DNA from: Actinomycetota bacterium
Lineage (GTDB): Bacteria; Actinomycetota; Actinomycetes; S36-B12; UBA10799
NCBI GenBank assembly: GCA_003452655.1
Contig: DMNR01000041.1
Coordinates: forward strand, 1-10,743
Reading direction: 5' to 3'
DNA length: 10,743 nt
In this document: piece after piece, positions 1 to 6,958 of the stretch
Position numbering within the stretch: the stretch's first letter is position 1
Layout of the letters: the number at the start of each line of letters is the position of its first letter
Made by a program: the position numbers and the translations under genes
Notes under the pieces: model-generated
Database searches by the model: none
What the model saw: the letters and a program-made list of their open reading frames with translations, nothing else
What the model was told of the DNA's origin: nothing

Positions 1-1079
1 TGCATGTCGTTGTCCTGGTCGTACTCATCGAGCTCGAGCGTTCCTTGGCGTTGGAAATAGGGCACTTCCAGCAGCGATGTTGAGCCGGTGAAGTAGAACT
101 GCGGGATCGGCAACTCGTTGATTGCCTCGGCGTGATCTTCCAGGAACTGCGCTCGGATAGCGGTGGTCAGCGAGTTGATCGCACCGAGCACGTCGTACTC
201 GTCGACACGGCGATTGATTGCTTTGATCTCCGCGACAGGAGCAAGCCGAAAAACTTGCTTGCCCACCTCGCTGGAAGTGAGATCGGCGATTTGGTTGTAC
301 ATCGGCAGGCTCTTGAGTTTCTGGTAGATGTCATTGGCAAGGTAGCTGCCTCCGACAGCACCCGCCCAGCCGATGACTGCACGAATCCGTGGCGCGAGAT
401 CAGGGCGAGTCGCGAGCAACGCCAGGATGTCGGGAGATCCCTTCGAGTATCCGATCAGCACCACATCACCCGGTGGCGTCGGGTTGTCATCAGCGGTGAC
501 CAACTCGCTCGGCTGGCCATTCTCGAAGCCGATACCGCGCTCGATCGCATTCTCGAGATCAACCACATTGGCCTCCGGCGATCGCATCGGATGCGAGTCG
601 CTCGCGATCACTCGCACGCCAAACCGGCGCGTCACTTCTGGCCACACACTCTGGAACGCGAGGTCAGGCAGCAGCCCCGTCAGTAGGCCCGGCGCGAACA
701 CGATGGTCGTGTTGTCGATTACTGGGATTGCGGGATCCGGCATCACCGTGGAAATCTCTTGGTCGGTGATGTGGCGAATCATTCGCTTGGCCACTCGCTC
801 GCGAGTGTCCCGTTGGTCGACAAGTCGAATCGGGAATGGGGCCTCTGAGTGCTTGATCGCCTCTGGATCAGTCGACGCTTCGCCGATGAAGATATTTCGA
901 AACCGCCGACCGAGCCAGTCGTTGATGACGGGGTCAGCGAGGGCGGCGCGTGGATCGGTCGCAATCGCTATTCGGACTTCGCGGATGACGGTGTCGTAGT
1001 CCTCGAGTTCCAGTGCATTCTGGATTGCACTTGTGTTCAAGTGCTCGGGGGATTGCGAGTCCGATGCTGACGTTCCCAT
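1..1079 (-). CDS. Alpha/beta-hydrolase-fold protein, 3' end missing at window edge
   Basis: The minus-strand frame is open from an ATG at 1079 to the window edge, giving 359 residues with no stop, so the C-terminus is missing. GAGAGG lies 6 nt upstream of the ATG and fixes the start. The clearest motif is the nucleophile elbow G210-Y-S-K-G214, preceded by a beta strand (DVVLI), with Ser212 as presumed nucleophile. An earlier hydrophobic strand (TTIVFAPG, about 124-131) could form the oxyanion-hole strand, and strand AVIGWAG follows the elbow as in alpha/beta hydrolases. No signal peptide or membrane segment is visible, so it is probably cytosolic. The first ~120 residues are acidic and not recognised. 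The acid and His of the triad cannot be placed. Substrate and pathway are unknown. It is divergent from the PhoH operon. The hydrolase-fold assignment rests mainly on the elbow; a non-hydrolytic member of the fold is possible. Confidence 0.72.
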   Translation of the reverse strand, partial: MGTSASDSQSPEHLNTSAIQNALELEDYDTVIREVRIAIATDPRAALADPVINDWLGRRFRNIFIGEASTDPEAIKHSEAPFPIRLVDQRDTRERVAKRMIRHITDQEISTVMPDPAIPVIDNTTIVFAPGLLTGLLPDLAFQSVWPEVTRRFGVRVIASDSHPMRSPEANVVDLENAIERGIGFENGQPSELVTADDNPTPPGDVVLIGYSKGSPDILALLATRPDLAPRIRAVIGWAGAVGGSYLANDIYQKLKSLPMYNQIADLTSSEVGKQVFRLAPVAEIKAINRRVDEYDVLGAINSLTTAIRAQFLEDHAEAINELPIPQFYFTGSTSLLEVPYFQRQGTLELDEYDQDNDM

Positions 1080-1336
1080 TCCAGACCTCTCGACGCGGCG
1101 ACTGTGATCACGCAGTTGTGGTGATCCCTTAACTGTCTGCCTACAACACCGCGCAGGCAAGGGACCAAAGTTCCTGTTGTCAGATTGGTCCATTCGGACA
1201 CATTTTGTTGGCCGAGTTGTCACCGTTCGACGGTGCGCCGTTCCACAGGATTTTGGCTCGGTGGACCTAGCGTCGGAACTAGCGCGCCCCTTGGTGGCGA
1301 CCGGCCCACCTTCGCGCGGTGTGCAGGAGGTTCTTT
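1080..1336. promoter_or_regulatory. Divergent intergenic region with inverted repeats
   Basis: This 257-bp gap separates the leftward hydrolase gene from the rightward PhoH operon and must hold both promoters. No convincing -35/-10 pair was found. It does hold perfect short symmetries: the palindrome GTGATCAC at 1104-1111 (GTGATC recurs at 1121-1126), the inverted repeat GGACCAA (1162-1168)/TTGGTCC (1185-1191), and CACCGT-TCG-ACGGTG at 1221-1235. Any of these could be an operator; none matches a regulator site that I recognise. The direct repeat CTAGCG occurs twice near 1268-1285. Confidence 0.35.
1325..1330 (+). promoter_or_regulatory. Strong ribosome binding site deciding a GTG start
   Basis: AGGAGG followed by a 6-nt spacer (TTCTTT) precedes the GTG at 1337. 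It therefore selects this GTG over the upstream in-frame ATG-type start at 1319, which would put the site inside the coding region. Confidence 0.75.
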
Positions 1337-2296
1337 GTGCAACGTACCTATGTGCTCGACACCAGCGTTCTACTCAGTGACCCGCAGGCGATCAACAGGT
1401 TTGACGAGCACGAGGTGGTGCTTCCGCTAGTTGTCGTCACGGAACTGGAAGCTAAACGCACCCACCCGGAACTCGGATACTTCGCCCGGCAGGCCTTGCG
1501 TCTGCTTGATGACCTGAGGATCAGTAACGGACGTCTTGACGAGCCCGTGCCGCTGCCGGATGGCGGGACACTGCGAGTTGAGTTGAACCACTCTGAGCTG
1601 CACGTTCTTCCCAGCGGGTTCCAGTCGGGCGACAACGACAGTCGGATCCTCGCAGTCGCACAGTCGTTTGCCAACGAGGGCCGCAACGTCGTGCTGGTCT
1701 CCAAGGATCTGCCGATGCGGGTCAAGGCGTCCGCGATGGGTCTGGCAGCTGAGGAATATCGTGCGGAGTTAGCGATCACGTCTGGTTGGACCGGGCTCGC
1801 GGAGCTCGCGGTGAGCACGAGCCAGATCGATGAGTTGTACGACAGCGAGACGTTGGATGTCGACGAAGCGCGAGACCTGCCGTGTCACACCGGCCTGGTG
1901 CTGTACTCGGATCGCGGCAGTGCGCTCGGGCGGGTGACGCCGAACAAGACGGTTCAGTTGATTCGCGGTGACCGGGAGGCATTCGGGCTGCATGGGCGAA
2001 GCGCTGAGCAGCGAATTGCATTGGATCTGTTACTGGACCCCGACATTGGTATCGTGTCGTTGGGAGGTCGGGCAGGAACCGTTCTACCGGTTTCAGGGTG
2101 TCAACCACGCACAGATGTCAACCGGATAGACCACCGGTCGGCGCACATGTGTCAATCAACCCGCTCGCGAATCTATCAACCCCGGAAGCCGAGCGCCTGC
2201 GGTTTGCGGGACTACGGAATCGCTGCAGGGAACCTCCTTCCTGCGAGTAGTGGCAAGAGCGGACGCGACCAGCTTGAGGGAGGCGACAGCAAATGA
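1337..2296 (+). CDS. Truncated PhoH2 paralogue: PIN domain and linker without ATPase
   Basis: This is a 319-aa product starting at GTG behind AGGAGG. Residues 1-248 align along their length with the downstream PIN-PhoH protein. The PIN nuclease acidic set is present: D8 (VLDTSVLL), E36 (VTELE), D101 ([11 protein letters not shown]) and D124 (SKDLPMR). The linker ending [20 protein letters not shown] is kept too. Homology stops at GGRAGT (residue 248), just before the Gly-Lys-Ser/Thr of Walker A. The remaining 71 residues are Arg/Pro/Ser-rich and unlike any PhoH. No P-loop Lys, DEAQ or other ATPase motif remains, so it cannot hydrolyse ATP, but it could still be an RNase or a partner subunit. 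Its stop overlaps the next start (ATGA). It is either a decayed paralogue held open by chance or a PIN-only protein expressed with PhoH2. PhoH2 proteins are known as ATP-dependent RNase/helicases of toxin-antitoxin type in mycobacteria. Confidence 0.7.
   Translation: MQRTYVLDTSVLLSDPQAINRFDEHEVVLPLVVVTELEAKRTHPELGYFARQALRLLDDLRISNGRLDEPVPLPDGGTLRVELNHSELHVLPSGFQSGDNDSRILAVAQSFANEGRNVVLVSKDLPMRVKASAMGLAAEEYRAELAITSGWTGLAELAVSTSQIDELYDSETLDVDEARDLPCHTGLVLYSDRGSALGRVTPNKTVQLIRGDREAFGLHGRSAEQRIALDLLLDPDIGIVSLGGRAGTVLPVSGCQPRTDVNRIDHRSAHMCQSTRSRIYQPRKPSACGLRDYGIAAGNLLPASSGKSGRDQLEGGDSK
2081..2192. repeat. TGTCAACC-type repeats at the break in the PhoH paralogue
   Basis: Directly after the homology break (about 2080) come two exact TGTCAACC copies (2099-2106 and 2116-2123), then TGTCAATC (2150-2157) and TATCAACC (2174-2181). 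The first three starts are 17 and 34 nt apart. Repeated TGTCAACC blocks resemble terminal regions of some actinobacterial IS481-like elements from memory, so this may be an insertion or excision scar. An operator array for the downstream gene is an alternative. No transposase remnant is visible. Confidence 0.4.
2278..2283 (+). promoter_or_regulatory. Ribosome binding site of the full-length phoH2
   Basis: GGGAGG lies 9 nt before the ATG at 2293. Being inside the upstream gene's tail, it gives the second gene its own initiation signal besides ATGA coupling. Confidence 0.6.
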
Positions 2297-3615
2297 TCGC
2301 CAGTAGCAATCGAAAGACCTACATCCTTGATACATCCGTTCTGCTAGCTGACCCGGCCGCGCTCTACGCATTCGAAGAACACAAGGTCGTAATCAGTGTC
2401 GTGGTGCTCAAGGAACTGGAAAACCTGCGCAGCCATCAGGATGTCGGTTTCAACGCACGCGCTGTGCTTCGCGATCTGGAGGATCTGCGGACAGCCGATG
2501 GCGGTGATCTGCGGGCTGGGGTGCTCGTCAATGATCTGGGCGGCACGGTACGCATCGAGATCAACCACATCGACACTGCTGGGCTGCCAGCTACCGTTGC
2601 TGCGGATCGTGGCAACGATGCACGGATTCTTGCGGTCGCGAAGGCGTTGCGTGACGAAGGAGAAGACGCCATCGTCGTCAGCCGTGACTTACCAATGCGC
2701 CTCTTCGCTGACGGGGTCCTTGGGATACCCGCACAGGATTACCGCCGCGACCAGGTTGTTTACCAGCCCGACAGCGGCCTGCGCGAAGTCGAGGTGGCAG
2801 ATGACCTGATGAAGCAGTTGTACGCAACAGGCGCGATCCCCGCCGACGGCATGGATATCCCCGTGAACTCCGGGCTAGTCGTGACAGCTGGAAAGTCGTC
2901 AGCACTGGCCGTGCTCAGCGCCGACAAGCAGATCGTGCTTGTGCGCGCCGATTCGCTACAGGCGTTTGGTGTCACTGGTCGTTCAGCCGAGCAGCGCATT
3001 GCGCTGGCTCATCTGCTGAACCCGGACATCCCGCTAGTGTCGTTGTCGGGCGCCGCCGGAACCGGCAAGACGCTCCTCGCGTTAGCGTCCGCCCTGGAGC
3101 TTGTCCTAGAGAAACAAACAATGAAACGCATCATGGTTTTCCGGCCGCTGCATGCCGTCGGAGGCGAGACACTCGGTTACCTACCGGGTGACTCCGAGGA
3201 GAAGATGAACCCATGGGCGGCAGCGATTTTCGATGCGCTTCGGGCCATCACCACCGATGATGTCATCGCGGAGCTGAAGGCCCGCAACCTTCTAGAGGTG
3301 CTGCCTCTCACTCACATCCGGGGACGGACGCTGGGGCCAGGGGTCATCGCTCTCGTAGACGAGGCGCAGAACTTGGAACTTCCGACAATCTTGGCCGCGA
3401 TCACGCGATTAGGGGAAGACTCGAAGATGGTGCTACTTCATGATGTTGCCCAGATTGATAACAGGTTCGTTTCCCGTCACGACGGGATAGCCGCGGCAGT
3501 TGCGCGACTTGTGGGCGAGCCTCTATTCGCTCACACCTGTCTGGTCCGTTCCGAGCGTTCCGCCGTCGCGGCGATGGCAGCCCGACTCCTGGACGGCGGA
3601 GGTCGTGAAGCGTAA
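2293..3615 (+). CDS. phoH2: PhoH2: PIN-domain ribonuclease fused to PhoH ATPase
   Basis: This intact 440-aa protein has the usual length and order for PhoH2. The N-terminal PIN domain (about 9-140) has the acidic residues D13 (ILDTSVLL), E41 (LKELE), D109 (NDARILAVA) and D132 (SRDLPMR). A linker follows, then the PhoH ATPase. The ATPase has Walker A G253-AAGTGKT-260, [18 protein letters not shown] (282-299), [18 protein letters not shown] (337-347), Walker B VDEAQNL (355-361), HDVAQIDN (383-390), and the terminal SRHDG and LVRSERS segments. Characterised PhoH2 proteins unwind and cleave RNA in an ATP-dependent way and are cytosolic. In mycobacteria a small antitoxin gene (phoAT) precedes phoH2. 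Here no such gene is seen; a truncated paralogue occupies that place and overlaps by 4 nt (ATGA). GGGAGG lies 9 nt upstream. All key residues that I can recognise are present, so it should be active. Confidence 0.93.
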   Translation: MIASSNRKTYILDTSVLLADPAALYAFEEHKVVISVVVLKELENLRSHQDVGFNARAVLRDLEDLRTADGGDLRAGVLVNDLGGTVRIEINHIDTAGLPATVAADRGNDARILAVAKALRDEGEDAIVVSRDLPMRLFADGVLGIPAQDYRRDQVVYQPDSGLREVEVADDLMKQLYATGAIPADGMDIPVNSGLVVTAGKSSALAVLSADKQIVLVRADSLQAFGVTGRSAEQRIALAHLLNPDIPLVSLSGAAGTGKTLLALASALELVLEKQTMKRIMVFRPLHAVGGETLGYLPGDSEEKMNPWAAAIFDALRAITTDDVIAELKARNLLEVLPLTHIRGRTLGPGVIALVDEAQNLELPTILAAITRLGEDSKMVLLHDVAQIDNRFVSRHDGIAAAVARLVGEPLFAHTCLVRSERSAVAAMAARLLDGGGREA

Positions 3616-3784
3616 TCCACCGCCGTAACGCGTGGGTGGGTTACGCAGGCGAAGTCCAGACAGTCGGAACTTCCCTCACCATCGCGGCGTCAAAAGCATT
3701 GATCAGGCGAGTGAGCCGATACTTGCCGTGAGGCACACTGAACAACGCCGCAGGGGCAGTAGGCGTTCACAAAAGGAGAGCCAA
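3616..3784. other. Spacer with a weak hairpin
   Basis: These 169 bp separate phoH2 from the proline-rich gene. CGTAAC (3624-3629) pairs with GTTACG (3640-3645) around a 10-nt loop. An alternative pairing of CCACC with GGTGG overlaps it. There is no T-run, so terminator function is doubtful; mRNA structure or nothing is equally likely. No clear promoter was found. Confidence 0.25.
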
Positions 3785-4165
3785 ATGGCCGATCACGTCG
3801 CTGGTGGACCGACTCCACCGCCACCGATCCGTCCCGAACCGGCCCGCGTCTCGACTCCGCCGCCACCGATCCGTCCCGTCAGCGACTCCGTTCATATCCC
3901 GAACCCACCACCGCCAGTGAAACCATCCGGGTTAGGCAAAGATTCCGATGAGTCTGTTGCGGTTAACGACCCGACGTTTGCAGCTGTTGTTGCCGGGGCA
4001 TCTCTGGCGAACGGCGCATCAACCGAAGATGCTGTGAGGACTGGTATCGCTTCCGCCGGTTTCGTTGGTGCCACGAACGCCGATATGGAGTACCAGCGGC
4101 GTTGGGCGGAAAAGCGACGCGAGGCACGCGGATGGCGCAAGATTTGGGTATTCATCTGGGGATGA
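3785..4165 (+). CDS. Small proline-rich repeat protein of unknown function
   Basis: I do not recognise this 126-aa protein. The start at 3785 is chosen because AGGAG (3774-3778) sits 6 nt upstream; the longer frame from 3632 adds only Arg-rich sequence without a binding site. Residues 10-47 contain three proline-rich units: TPPPPIRP (10-17), TPPPPIRP (24-31) and NPPPPVKP (40-47). The middle (about 58-97) is Ala/Gly-rich and could be helical or flexible. The C-terminal 27 residues are basic and aromatic (RRWAEKRREARGWRKIWVF), perhaps binding nucleic acid or membrane surface. No signal peptide and no clear transmembrane helix is seen. Proline-rich repeats usually mediate protein contacts. It follows phoH2 after 169 bp in the same direction, so co-transcription is possible. 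It converges on the protease gene with only 12 bp between stops. Confidence 0.65.
   Translation: MADHVAGGPTPPPPIRPEPARVSTPPPPIRPVSDSVHIPNPPPPVKPSGLGKDSDESVAVNDPTFAAVVAGASLANGASTEDAVRTGIASAGFVGATNADMEYQRRWAEKRREARGWRKIWVFIWG
3811..3877 (+). repeat. Direct repeat encoding TPPPPIRP
   Basis: Two 25-bp copies (3811-3835 and 3853-3877) differ at one base and are offset by 42 bp, keeping frame. A degenerate third unit near 3901-3925 encodes NPPPPVKP. The near identity at DNA level suggests recent in-frame duplication. Confidence 0.75.
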
Positions 4166-4171
4166 CCCCGG

Positions 4172-4187
4172 CCACACCTATTTGTGG
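4172..4187. terminator. Possible weak hairpin at a convergent gene junction
   Basis: CCACA (4172-4176) pairs with TGTGG (4183-4187) around a 6-nt loop, overlapping the stop of the leftward protease and lying 7 nt beyond the stop of the rightward gene. The stem is short and has no T-tract on either strand, so terminator function is only suggested by its position. Confidence 0.25.
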
Positions 4188-5071
4188 TTGTGCCGTGTGA
4201 GACATCCTTGCTGGCGTCCTAACAGCGACAAGCCATTCAGGTCACCCGCTTGGTACGCAGCTATTGGATACGTGGCGTTCGAGATCCGACCCCCGTACAT
4301 GATCTCATTCGAATCGTTCACATGATCCAACCCGACGCTGTGCCCAAGCTCGTGAAGCAGTAGATCTCCAGTCACGGGTCCGGGGCCGTAACCGCCCGGA
4401 TACTTCCGATACTGGTCGCCATCTATCGCGATGACCGCTTTCGATATTCGCAGAGCCCGGTCACCTGTATGTGTTCTGCTCGGTACGGACATCCACCGCG
4501 TGAAACCGGCATACCGGCCTGCACCCGTTACCTCGTTTTTCGGCAAAAAACTGGATGCTTGGTTCTTGTGCGATGGGCTCATGAAGACAATTCGGAGATC
4601 CACCTTCCCGGACGTCCAGTTCTTTCGGGTGGGGACGACGTCCTTGCGGCGAACTTCGCGGAAACGCAGACCTGTAGCTGACGCCAATTCCCGAATACCC
4701 TTGCGTACATCAGTTCTGGCGGTGCGCCGCTTCGGAGTTGTTGTGTGAAGAAACCGCGAGTCGATGCTGTAGCTAATCGCCTTACCGCACGGGTTCCAGC
4801 GAGCCGTGACGGTGCGCCCGGCGACCGTTGTGACGTTTAGACGGTAGGTACCCGTTGTTGCCACGGAGACCTTTTCCCCACCTGTCGCGTGAGCGGGCGA
4901 CAGGTCCGACGCAACCATCAATAGCAATGTAGCGATGACGGGTATGGCAATCTTTGAAGACAACGGCACGGGTGGTAGGACGCGTTCATCCGCGTCGGCG
5001 TTCCGGTGGAGAACCATGCTGTCAGTATCGGCACCGGCAAAGTTAGCGTTGTCACAAGGTGTTCGATTCAC
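4178..5071 (-). CDS. Secreted zinc metalloprotease, matrixin-like (metzincin)
   Basis: This 297-aa protein carries the metzincin zinc site H240-ELGHSVGLDH-250 (three zinc His, catalytic E241) and a Met-turn at M258 (NEIMYG), as in M10-type proteases. Upstream family features are C95 in RWNPCGKAISYSI, ATGLRF (132-137), AGF (188-190) and strand AVIAIDGD; the C-terminus has AGDLNGLSLLG and C290, possibly disulphide-linked to C95. A hydrophobic stretch (41-53) ending PAHA-T around residue 62 is a good signal peptide, so it should act outside the cell; substrate unknown. The start is uncertain: GTG at 5071 has only a weak AGGA 11 nt upstream, while the in-frame ATG at 5017 gives a more ordinary signal peptide but no binding site. 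No propeptide cysteine switch is evident. It lies 158 bp downstream of the beta-sandwich gene on the same strand. Confidence 0.85.
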   Translation of the reverse strand: MNRTPCDNANFAGADTDSMVLHRNADADERVLPPVPLSSKIAIPVIATLLLMVASDLSPAHATGGEKVSVATTGTYRLNVTTVAGRTVTARWNPCGKAISYSIDSRFLHTTTPKRRTARTDVRKGIRELASATGLRFREVRRKDVVPTRKNWTSGKVDLRIVFMSPSHKNQASSFLPKNEVTGAGRYAGFTRWMSVPSRTHTGDRALRISKAVIAIDGDQYRKYPGGYGPGPVTGDLLLHELGHSVGLDHVNDSNEIMYGGRISNATYPIAAYQAGDLNGLSLLGRQQGCLTRHNHK

Positions 5072-5229
5072 ATGTAGATTGTTCCTGTTCTTAGCTTCGT
5101 CTCTTGCGGGCTACGCATCTGCCAGAGGAAGCACTCACCGGATCTGTATCAGCCTTCACGATCCGCGACGGACCTCACTTCCTTGCTCGCTCTCAAAGCC
5201 GTACGTTTCTAGCCGGTCCACTCACCACG
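5072..5229. other. Spacer upstream of the protease gene
   Basis: These 158 bp lie between two leftward genes and presumably hold the protease promoter or leader. I saw no clear -35/-10 pair, repeat or terminator here. Confidence 0.3.
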
Positions 5230-5904
5230 CTACGTACAGCCGCCAATTCGAACGCGGGATGGTGCGCTGAATAAGCCGACGCTGTGCAGTACGGCGTGCA
5301 GCATGTAGTCCCCTGGGGGCAGGTCATTGATGTCAGTGGTGATGAGGTGGACCGCAACTTGCGCGCTTTCGCCTGGGGCAACGCTTCCGGCGCCGTCGGA
5401 GCCGTTGTAGGCGAACGAGCCTCCGGGTTCGACGCCAGGAGCGGTAAGCCATCCCACCGCGTGTAGCGAGTCGTAGCCGTGGCCTGGATCTGGGAAGGTG
5501 CGCTCGCCGTAGTTGTGAAGGGTCGCGCTCACGAGTGGGGTTTGACCCTGCGCCCAGCTGGCGTTTGCAGGTAGGACGAGTTCAAGGTGGCTCGCCCGCT
5601 CCAGCTTTCCGGGAGCAACCGGAACCGGCAATGGGTCGTACTGTGCGATCCAGCGACCGTGGTCATGGTTGAGGTAAAGGAGCGCGAACCCAGACGCGAC
5701 CGGGGCCGCCGCTACCACTGTGCCTCCACTGTCGCGACTGTTATCGATAACGCGCCAGCGCTCGCCGACAACGACGTCGTCCTCTGCGGCCTGCACCTGT
5801 GGTGACCCGAACCGCCCCAGAAGCGTGTCCAATGCTTCCCCTGGTTCGGTCAGCAGGTCGGGGGAAATTTCGAAACTGCCGAGCTGAACGAGCCTTGGGT
5901 TCAT
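5230..5904 (-). CDS. Protein of unknown function with Ig-like beta-sandwich C-terminus
   Basis: This is a 224-aa protein from the ATG at 5904. The frame is open further upstream to 6255, but that part is Arg-rich, looks non-coding and overlaps the opposite DUF6226 gene. No good ribosome binding site precedes the ATG. Residues 1-100 (FEISPDLLTEPGEALDTLLGRFG, then RWRVIDN and GFALLYLNHDHGRWIAQYDP) are not recognised but read as a compact beta-rich domain. Residues 106-222 look like an Ig-like sandwich: strand LELVLPA, SATLHNYGERTF (127-137), PGES (178-181), AQVAVHLIT, and LPPGDYMLHAVL (195-206). This pattern resembles BsuPI or CARDB domains by eye only. No signal peptide is seen, so it is probably cytosolic unless the start is wrong. 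It sits upstream of the protease on the same strand, but a functional link is only a guess. Confidence 0.62.
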   Translation of the reverse strand: MNPRLVQLGSFEISPDLLTEPGEALDTLLGRFGSPQVQAAEDDVVVGERWRVIDNSRDSGGTVVAAAPVASGFALLYLNHDHGRWIAQYDPLPVPVAPGKLERASHLELVLPANASWAQGQTPLVSATLHNYGERTFPDPGHGYDSLHAVGWLTAPGVEPGGSFAYNGSDGAGSVAPGESAQVAVHLITTDINDLPPGDYMLHAVLHSVGLFSAPSRVRIGGCT

Positions 5905-6060
5905 TCGCAGACCATACGCCCGGACCGCACGCCTACGCGAACAAGCGCAACCTGAGGGCCCCTGCTGTCTTCCGCGACCGTGAGCAGCTTGCAGCGACGT
6001 GGCGCGAGGAAATAGCAAGGGTCTTCGATCCAGCCGTGTGTCAAGATCGTCGGTGTGGAC

Positions 6061-6705
6061 ATGCCGGGAGAGCGACGAACCGAACTCGACCCAGTTGCCC
6101 CCGTTGTCCCGCGAGGCCGTGACGGTTGGGAAAGCTACAGGCGGCCTCCAATCCCTGAAGCTGTTTACCTTGACGACGAGGGCGCCGTTATTCACTACGG
6201 GAGCCGTTGGGGCATGGCACGCCCACCCGAGTGGGCCTACAGCCAGGAGGTCCATCCGCAGCGCTGGCTGCCGCTACTGGATGTAGCCAATGCGCTGATC
6301 ACTCACCTTGAGGTGAGTTTCGAGGTGTCGGCTCGACGCGACGGGGACACAGTTACATACAACCCGCCAGACGGTTGTGCGCCGTTGCGTATTCAGATCG
6401 ATACCCAGAATGTCGCCGTCCGCGTGTGGGCGGGTACCGCGCTCGCATCGTGCTTCCCTGGGTGCGGATGCGATGCCTGTGACGACGATGTTCTGGATGT
6501 CATCGACGGATTGGAGAAGTGGGTGGCCGCTGTGACGAGCGCCCGCTGTACAGAACGGTTCGACGGTCGTGTGCTCACCACATCAACACCGGACGGGACA
6601 TCTGAAGGCCAGGTGGAACGGAAGGAACGCAAGCAACTGCGCGAACTCTTTGACCATGCGCCTAAGAAGTGGTCGCCATGGCCACCTCGAATTGATTGGT
6701 CCTGA
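6061..6705 (+). CDS. DUF6226 family protein
   Basis: This is a 214-aa protein from ATG 6061; an in-frame GTG at 6055 would add two residues. Neither start has a clear binding site. The assignment is from recalled family features: an N-terminal YSQEVHPQRW (60-69), where related proteins have a tyrosine-serine and arginine segment, a helix ANALITHLEVSFEV, beta strands LRIQID and VAVRVWAG, and the signature CFPGCGCDACDDD with C131, C135, C137 and C140. A helix DVLDVIDGLEKWVAAVTSAR follows. The four cysteines could bind a metal, but no function of DUF6226 is known to me. The C-terminal tail (about 175-214) is charged, then Trp/Pro-rich. There is no signal peptide or membrane segment. It is divergent from the beta-sandwich gene across 156 bp and converges toward the recombinase trio. 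Confidence 0.75.
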   Translation: MPGERRTELDPVAPVVPRGRDGWESYRRPPIPEAVYLDDEGAVIHYGSRWGMARPPEWAYSQEVHPQRWLPLLDVANALITHLEVSFEVSARRDGDTVTYNPPDGCAPLRIQIDTQNVAVRVWAGTALASCFPGCGCDACDDDVLDVIDGLEKWVAAVTSARCTERFDGRVLTTSTPDGTSEGQVERKERKQLRELFDHAPKKWSPWPPRIDWS

Positions 6706-6958
6706 CACCGCAACTCGAGCAGCAGCTATTCATTCAGCGATCGGTAGCCAATGAATCGACACCCGACTCACCTCATATGAAACAGTAGCTTCCCAATCAC
6801 AAGGTGATCTCAAGTTCGAATCAGAAGTGCATGCAGAAATGACGAAACCGGACTAGGTGCCCGTTCCGGTTGTGCAGCGGGCCACTTGGATTCGGCAGGT
6901 CTGCCATCGCTGGCAGCTTCTTGGCGATGGCTTTGCGATTCAGGGCAGTAGCGCGGGC
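6706..6958. other. Convergent intergenic region with inverted repeats
   Basis: This 253-bp gap lies between the stop of the DUF6226 gene and the stop of the HTH/coiled-coil gene. It holds AACCGG (6846-6851)/CCGGTT (6866-6871) and the stronger repeat at 6901-6931 listed separately. It is a plausible place for an end of the recombinase element, but no terminal repeat or target duplication could be identified. I see no complete gene here. Confidence 0.35.
6901..6931. terminator. Nested hairpins between convergent genes
   Basis: GCCATCGC (6903-6910) and GCGATGGC (6924-6931) form a perfect 8-bp inverted repeat around 13 nt. Nested within it, CTGCCA (6901-6906) and TGGCAG (6911-6916) form a 6-bp stem with a TCGC tetraloop, followed on the plus strand by CTTCTT. 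The site lies 28 nt beyond the leftward tnpC-like stop. It may be a bidirectional terminator, or two alternative folds of an element end. It lacks a proper T-run. Confidence 0.4.

Noticed and set aside
132..999. Two rightward open frames (184 and 208 codons) opposite the hydrolase gene
   Set aside because: They are Arg/Ser-rich shadows of the minus-strand gene, which has a good ribosome binding site, a nucleophile elbow and a continuous frame of 359 codons.
1348..1818. Leftward 156-codon frame inside the truncated PhoH gene
   Set aside because: Ser/Arg-rich composition and complete overlap with a clearly homologous PIN domain on the other strand.
1325..2296. phoAT-type antitoxin gene upstream of phoH2
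   Set aside because: The upstream gene is itself a PIN-PhoH paralogue, not a small antitoxin; no separate short gene with a binding site was found between 2080 and 2293.
3632..3784. Longer N-terminus for the proline-rich protein
   Set aside because: Arg-rich sequence with no ribosome binding site, whereas AGGAG precedes the internal ATG at the ideal distance.
5989..6017. TTGCAG-N17-ATAGCA as promoter of the DUF6226 gene
   Set aside because: Spacing is right but the -10 match is poor; matches of this quality are expected by chance in GC-rich DNA.
5905..6255. Upstream extension of the beta-sandwich protein to 341 residues
   Set aside because: The added part is Arg-rich, has no family-like motif, and overlaps the better supported DUF6226 gene on the opposite strand.
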